The notes under the pieces were generated by a model, which did no database searches, had not been told where the DNA came from, and worked only from the letters and a program-made list of their open reading frames with translations. Position numbers and translations under genes: made by a program. DNA of 64,000 nt from positions 1 through 64,000 of the forward strand of contig JAFYYH010000006.1 of the NCBI GenBank assembly GCA_017557635.1. The letters run 5' to 3'. Positions 61,507 through 64,000 of this stretch are shown here, in pieces (positions within the stretch are counted from its first letter, which is position 1; each line of letters starts with the position of its first letter). The stretch comes from Bacteroidaceae bacterium. Its GTDB lineage: Bacteria > Bacteroidota > Bacteroidia > Bacteroidales > Bacteroidaceae.

Positions 61507-61899
61507 ATGAAGAGAAGTACTAAGATTATAGTGGCAGTGGTTGCAGTTTTAGCCCTTTTGGTAATCACCTGCCCCAGTAAAGAAAAGCACCAGAGAGTAA
61601 TCAAAGATCAGTTGAAGGAAGCCATCCGGAAGGAGTTGCCTACTGAGGATATTGATACTGAAAATCCCTTCGTGAAGGTATTATCGGCCCTAGGAACAAC
61701 ATTGCTGGATAATTTTATTGACAAGAATCTGAAGGTCAAAAACTACGGTCTTTTCAGCATAGGCAGAGCTGGCGATCCGGCCGAGACAATTTCCATCGGC
61801 GTTCTTGGATGCGTATTCCTTTCTACAAAAGAGAAACACATTTCACTCGAAAACACAGATTTCACATACTCCCTTGAAGACGGTCTGAGAGTCTACTAA
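61507..61899 (+). CDS. Small secreted or membrane-anchored protein (DUF4359-like?)
   Basis: A 130-residue protein. The N terminus has a charged start and one hydrophobic stretch (IIVAVVAVLALLVITCPS), either a signal anchor or, through the Cys, a lipoprotein signal of poor fit. The rest is a soluble alpha/beta part: LKEAIRKELPTED, LGTTLLDNFIDKNLKVKNYGLFS and VGLGCVFLST-like ISIGVLGCVFLST. The pattern recalls DUF4359 proteins but this is uncertain. It is divergent from the efflux operon. Confidence 0.6.
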   Translation: MKRSTKIIVAVVAVLALLVITCPSKEKHQRVIKDQLKEAIRKELPTEDIDTENPFVKVLSALGTTLLDNFIDKNLKVKNYGLFSIGRAGDPAETISIGVLGCVFLSTKEKHISLENTDFTYSLEDGLRVY

Positions 61900-61954
61900 A
61901 AGGAGCCACCGGGGACTCGTAGTAGACGGCGTTCGATGAATCCAATCGGCCGTC
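61891..61954. repeat. Two interlocked inverted repeats at a gene remnant
   Basis: GTCTACT (61891-61897) pairs with AGTAGAC (61921-61927), and GACGGC (61925-61930) pairs with GCCGTC (61949-61954) with CGAT/ATCG inside. The two stems share bases 61925-61927. The right edge is 10 nt from where similarity to a methyltransferase ends. Confidence 0.5.
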
Positions 61955-61963
61955 ACAACAACA

Positions 61964-62068
61964 CCAGAGCAGCCTGAAATACAATCGGCTCCACCATTTG
62001 CTCTGCGTCAGCGCATCGTCGTAAAACTTCTTGCTGAACTTGTATGATTTCTTGATTTTGTCTGCCAT
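61964..62068 (-). pseudogene. N-terminal remnant of a SAM-dependent methyltransferase-like gene
   Basis: From ATG 62068 the frame reads MADKIKKSYKFSKKFYDDAL then KWWSRLYFRLLW. This is how a Bacteroidetes group of class I SAM-dependent methyltransferases begins, with the glycine-rich cofactor motif expected about 20 residues further. That motif is absent: the frame continues into unrelated Cys/Ser-rich residues made by the inverted repeats and then stops. It is therefore a 35-codon remnant. The recognition is from memory of the family and should be checked. Confidence 0.5.
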
Positions 62069-62133
62069 AATCATTCCTTTTATTGATTCCGGCAGCAAAG
62101 GTAGGCCGATGCCCGCGCAACCAGGTTGCAAAT

Positions 62134-62436
62134 TCAATAATACTCAATCTTGAGCAGGTCACTAACCTGGAAGTCCTCATGAAAATCATCATCGTACCGG
62201 TAGATGATGCGCAGTCCTCGATAAACCTCCGGGACCTTTAGCGAATCAAGCAAATGCCAGCGGGGAATCCCAAAGTCATATGACGCACGGTCCAGAATCA
62301 TGCGGTTGCAGGTAAAGTCAAACTGATAATACCCGCCGCCGATGCAATCGTCCTCGGGCTTCAGAAGGTCCTTGTGCTGATTGACCATTCCCAGGCGCAG
62401 CACTCCCTCTCTCGTGATTATGAACTTGGGCAGCAT
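62134..62436 (-). CDS. Hypothetical protein, 100 aa
   Basis: A soluble, mixed alpha/beta protein (FIITREGVLRLGMVNQHKDLL, GGGYYQFDFTCNRMILDRAS, RGLRIIYRYDDDFHE). No signal peptide or membrane helix, no recognised family. It follows the small membrane protein gene by 3 nt, so the two are probably cotranslated as a pair. Confidence 0.6.
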   Translation of the reverse strand: MLPKFIITREGVLRLGMVNQHKDLLKPEDDCIGGGYYQFDFTCNRMILDRASYDFGIPRWHLLDSLKVPEVYRGLRIIYRYDDDFHEDFQVSDLLKIEYY

Positions 62437-62439
62437 GTC

Positions 62440-62601
62440 TTAGAACGATTCCCATCCCGAAAATACGTGATAGCCACACCAGATGATAAATCCAAGAATA
62501 GCAAGGCCAACCACAGCACCCAATCCAAGCAGGATCTTGGCAGCTATCTCTGTCTTGTCCTTCTTAACCGGCTCGTCAAATTCATTCTTCTGATATTCCA
62601 T
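62440..62601 (-). CDS. Small single-pass membrane protein, 53 aa
   Basis: Starting at ATG 62601 (MEYQKNEFDEPVKKDKTE), a 53-residue protein with a charged N terminus and one membrane helix (ILLGLGAVVGLAILGFIIW), ending YHVFSGWESF. The longer frame upstream to 62700 is not protein-like and runs into a palindrome. Unknown function; cotranscribed with the 100-residue gene downstream. Confidence 0.6.
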   Translation of the reverse strand: MEYQKNEFDEPVKKDKTEIAAKILLGLGAVVGLAILGFIIWCGYHVFSGWESF

Positions 62602-62679
62602 GATTGTAGGGAAAAGGTTGTTACCCAGCGAATTTACAAATTTTTCTAATGGCCGATGCCCGATGCCGCAGAAAATGAT

Positions 62680-62704
62680 ACCAAAGGGGTCAGACCCCAT
62701 TGGT
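62680..62704. repeat. REP-like palindrome around GGGGTCAGACCCC
   Basis: A 25-bp near-perfect palindrome: ACCAAAGGGGTC, central A, GACCCCATTGGT. It resembles another widespread REP-type core and shares CCAATGGGG with the other repeats, but lacks the ACGGTTC part. The IS3-family end begins 7 nt to the right. Confidence 0.6.
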
Positions 62705-62754
62705 CCTATTATGTCTTGTCCTAAAAAAAGTTGACTCGCAAAAACGAGTTAACA

Positions 62755-63144
62755 ATGAAGAGCAATCGTACAGTTTTGAAAGATCAGTATTACAAAAAGG
62801 TTATTGATCTTTACACGAAAGAGCATCTGTCCATGTGGCAAATCGCAAAGATTATTCCGATAGACAGGTCAACAATCTGGAGATGGATTTCTACCTTTGC
62901 AGCATATGATCAAGAATCATGTGTTATGGAGGATAAAGAAATCAATACACCTGATCCCGAAGTCCAGCCGGAAGATGATGAGCCGATGCCCGATGATGTA
63001 GAATCACTGCAGGCAGAGCTCAAACGCTTGCGCCGTGAACTCACCAAGGCCGAAATCAAGGCGGAAGCCTATGATGAGATGATCAACGTGGCCGAATCCC
63101 AGTTCAACATCAAGATACGAAAAAAAGCTGGCGCCAAACAGTAA
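62755..63144 (+). CDS. IS3-family transposase OrfA (HTH protein)
   Basis: A 129-residue protein starting at ATG 62755. The first 60 residues hold a helix-turn-helix (VIDLYTKEHLSMWQIAKIIPIDRSTIWRWIS), then an acidic linker and a C-terminal leucine-zipper-like coil (LQAELKRLRRELTKAEIKAEAYDEM). It binds the IS ends and makes the OrfAB fusion by frameshift. The A7 tract at 63120-63126 near its 3' end is the slippery site. Confidence 0.87.
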   Translation: MKSNRTVLKDQYYKKVIDLYTKEHLSMWQIAKIIPIDRSTIWRWISTFAAYDQESCVMEDKEINTPDPEVQPEDDEPMPDDVESLQAELKRLRRELTKAEIKAEAYDEMINVAESQFNIKIRKKAGAKQ

Positions 63145-64000
63145 CTAACCTGCGCGCAAAGGATCCCAAACGCTATGAGGTCCAATACCTATGCGCACTG
63201 TTTGGCGTTACCAAGCAGGCTTATTACAAGCATGATGAATCCAGAGATATGGCTTGCGCCATACGTGAGTCATTGGCATTGGATTATATCATGTCCATAC
63301 GCGAAAAAGACCCAGGTCTTGGCGGGAAGAAAATATGGTATATGTACCGCTGTGAGTTCTACGGGAACGATCCCATAGGACGTGACTGGTTCCTGGATTT
63401 AATGGAGCGGTGTAACCTGAAAGTCCGCCGTAAGATACGCAAGCCGCGCACGACCGATTCCCGGCACGGGCTCCCCACGTATCCAAACATCATAAAAGAT
63501 CTTATACCCACCAGACCCAACCAGCTGTGGGTAAGTGACATCACCTACATCACGATGTGGAAGAGCGCCTATCATTACAAATTCTGTTATCTCTCACTTA
63601 TAATGGATGCTTTTACAAAAGAGATAATCGGTTGGGAAGTAGGTCCCACACTGGGACTGGAATATCCATCAAACGCCCTCAGGATGGCTTTGCGACGTCT
63701 CGACGGAGAGAAAGCCACAGACCTCATACACCACTCCGACAGGGGCTGTCAGTATGCAAGCTCTGAGTATGTAAATCTGCTTAAGGACAACAACATCCGT
63801 ATAAGCATGACCGAGACGGGAGAACCCACGGACAACCCTCAGGCCGAGCGTATAAACAACACCATAAAGAACGAGTTCCTTAGAGGTGTACGGTTTACCA
63901 ACATCAATGAGGTCAGAGCCGCGGTAGCCAAGGCAGTGGACTTCTACAACAACGAGAGGCCTCACATGAGTATCAATATGATGACTCCAGCACAGGCTGC
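63120..64000 (+). CDS. IS3-family transposase OrfB (DDE integrase), partial, expressed by -1 frameshift
   Basis: An open frame, one base behind OrfA, entered at the A7 tract (A AAA AAA G). It has no early ATG, so it must be made as an OrfAB fusion. The HTH_21 region (LGGKKIWYMYRCEFYG) is followed by the rve catalytic domain: WVSDITYI with the first Asp, IHHSDRGCQYAS with the second, and DNPQAERINNTIKNE with the Glu. No stop before the window ends (VDFYNNERPHMSINMMTPAQ). Confidence 0.88.

Larger units (their letters stand above)
62712..64000 (+). mobile_element. IS3-family insertion sequence, left end and transposase genes (right end outside window)
   Basis: The left terminus TGTCTTGTCCTAAAAAAAG resembles IS3-group ends of Bacteroidetes. 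It is followed by a helix-turn-helix OrfA and a DDE integrase OrfB in the -1 frame. Both genes are open; the right terminus and target duplication lie beyond the window. The insertion is 7 nt from a REP-like palindrome. Confidence 0.85.

Overview
The window looks like a Bacteroidales chromosome (Bacteroidaceae/Prevotellaceae type; genus not resolvable by eye). Evidence: many promoters of the Bacteroidetes form TTTG/TTG-N~20-TAnnTTTG, typical families (LytTR, DUF4468, PF14905-type barrel, putative porin, Hc1-like histone, lplA-gcv operon split into gcvPA/gcvPB, PPi-dependent phosphofructokinase, xanthan-lyase-like amidase) and mid GC. It is mostly core chromosome, with one IS3-family element entering at the right edge.

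Layout. 1-5.4 kb: end of a secreted protein, a GHL10 glycoside hydrolase-like gene with an aminotransferase, and a GH43-like lipoprotein divergent from a CE6/SGNH esterase lipoprotein. 5.4-10.2 kb: a noncoding stretch, a LytTR membrane regulator divergent from an acyl-CoA synthetase, YqiA-like esterase, proC and tRNA-Tyr. 10.2-15.1 kb: TPR membrane protein divergent from recF-DUF721, then S41 protease, dCMP deaminase and a Crp/Fnr regulator. 15.3-21 kb: NfeD-flotillin-alcohol dehydrogenase, then a tight set of RIC(YtfE-like)-LuxR fusion regulator, PARG-like macrodomain enzyme and ndk. 21-30.4 kb: a frameshifted, truncated BlaR1/TonB paralogue, a LolA-fold-like gene, pfkA, an intact blaI plus a BlaR1-TonB fusion, a 919-residue outer-membrane barrel and an AraC regulator. 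30.7-37.1 kb: complete lipoate/glycine cleavage operon lplA-gcvT-gcvH-gcvPA-gcvPB-lpdA behind a terminator-like hairpin. 37.1-44.3 kb: glycine-rich secreted protein, YgiQ radical SAM protein, an amidase/golvesin/FN3 protein, small conserved genes and a lipid kinase. 44.4-51.2 kb: PPi-PFK, GH25 lysozyme, a Ser/Arg-repeat secreted protein and a FadL-like protein. 51.3-55.4 kb: Gfo/Idh oxidoreductase, porin, J-like protein and DUF4468 protein. 55.6 kb: an Hc1-like histone too short for a usual ORF cut-off. 56-61.4 kb: a TolC-RND-adaptor efflux operon. 61.5-62.6 kb: small hypotheticals and a methyltransferase remnant. 62.7 kb to the end: IS3-family element with an A7 -1 frameshift site.

The main unexplained structure is a family of REP/MITE-like inverted repeats sharing the core GGGGACGGTTCTnTTTGG. 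Four copies lie at 5727-5821, 10011-10153, 21786-21905 and 47861-47926. All sit directly at the 3' end of a gene or tRNA; two enclose a complete terminator-like hairpin and one marks the broken end of a BlaR1 paralogue. The most interesting protein system is the RIC-LuxR fusion that keeps all six di-iron ligands of YtfE and is followed after 2 nt by an ADP-ribose-glycohydrolase-type enzyme and then ndk.
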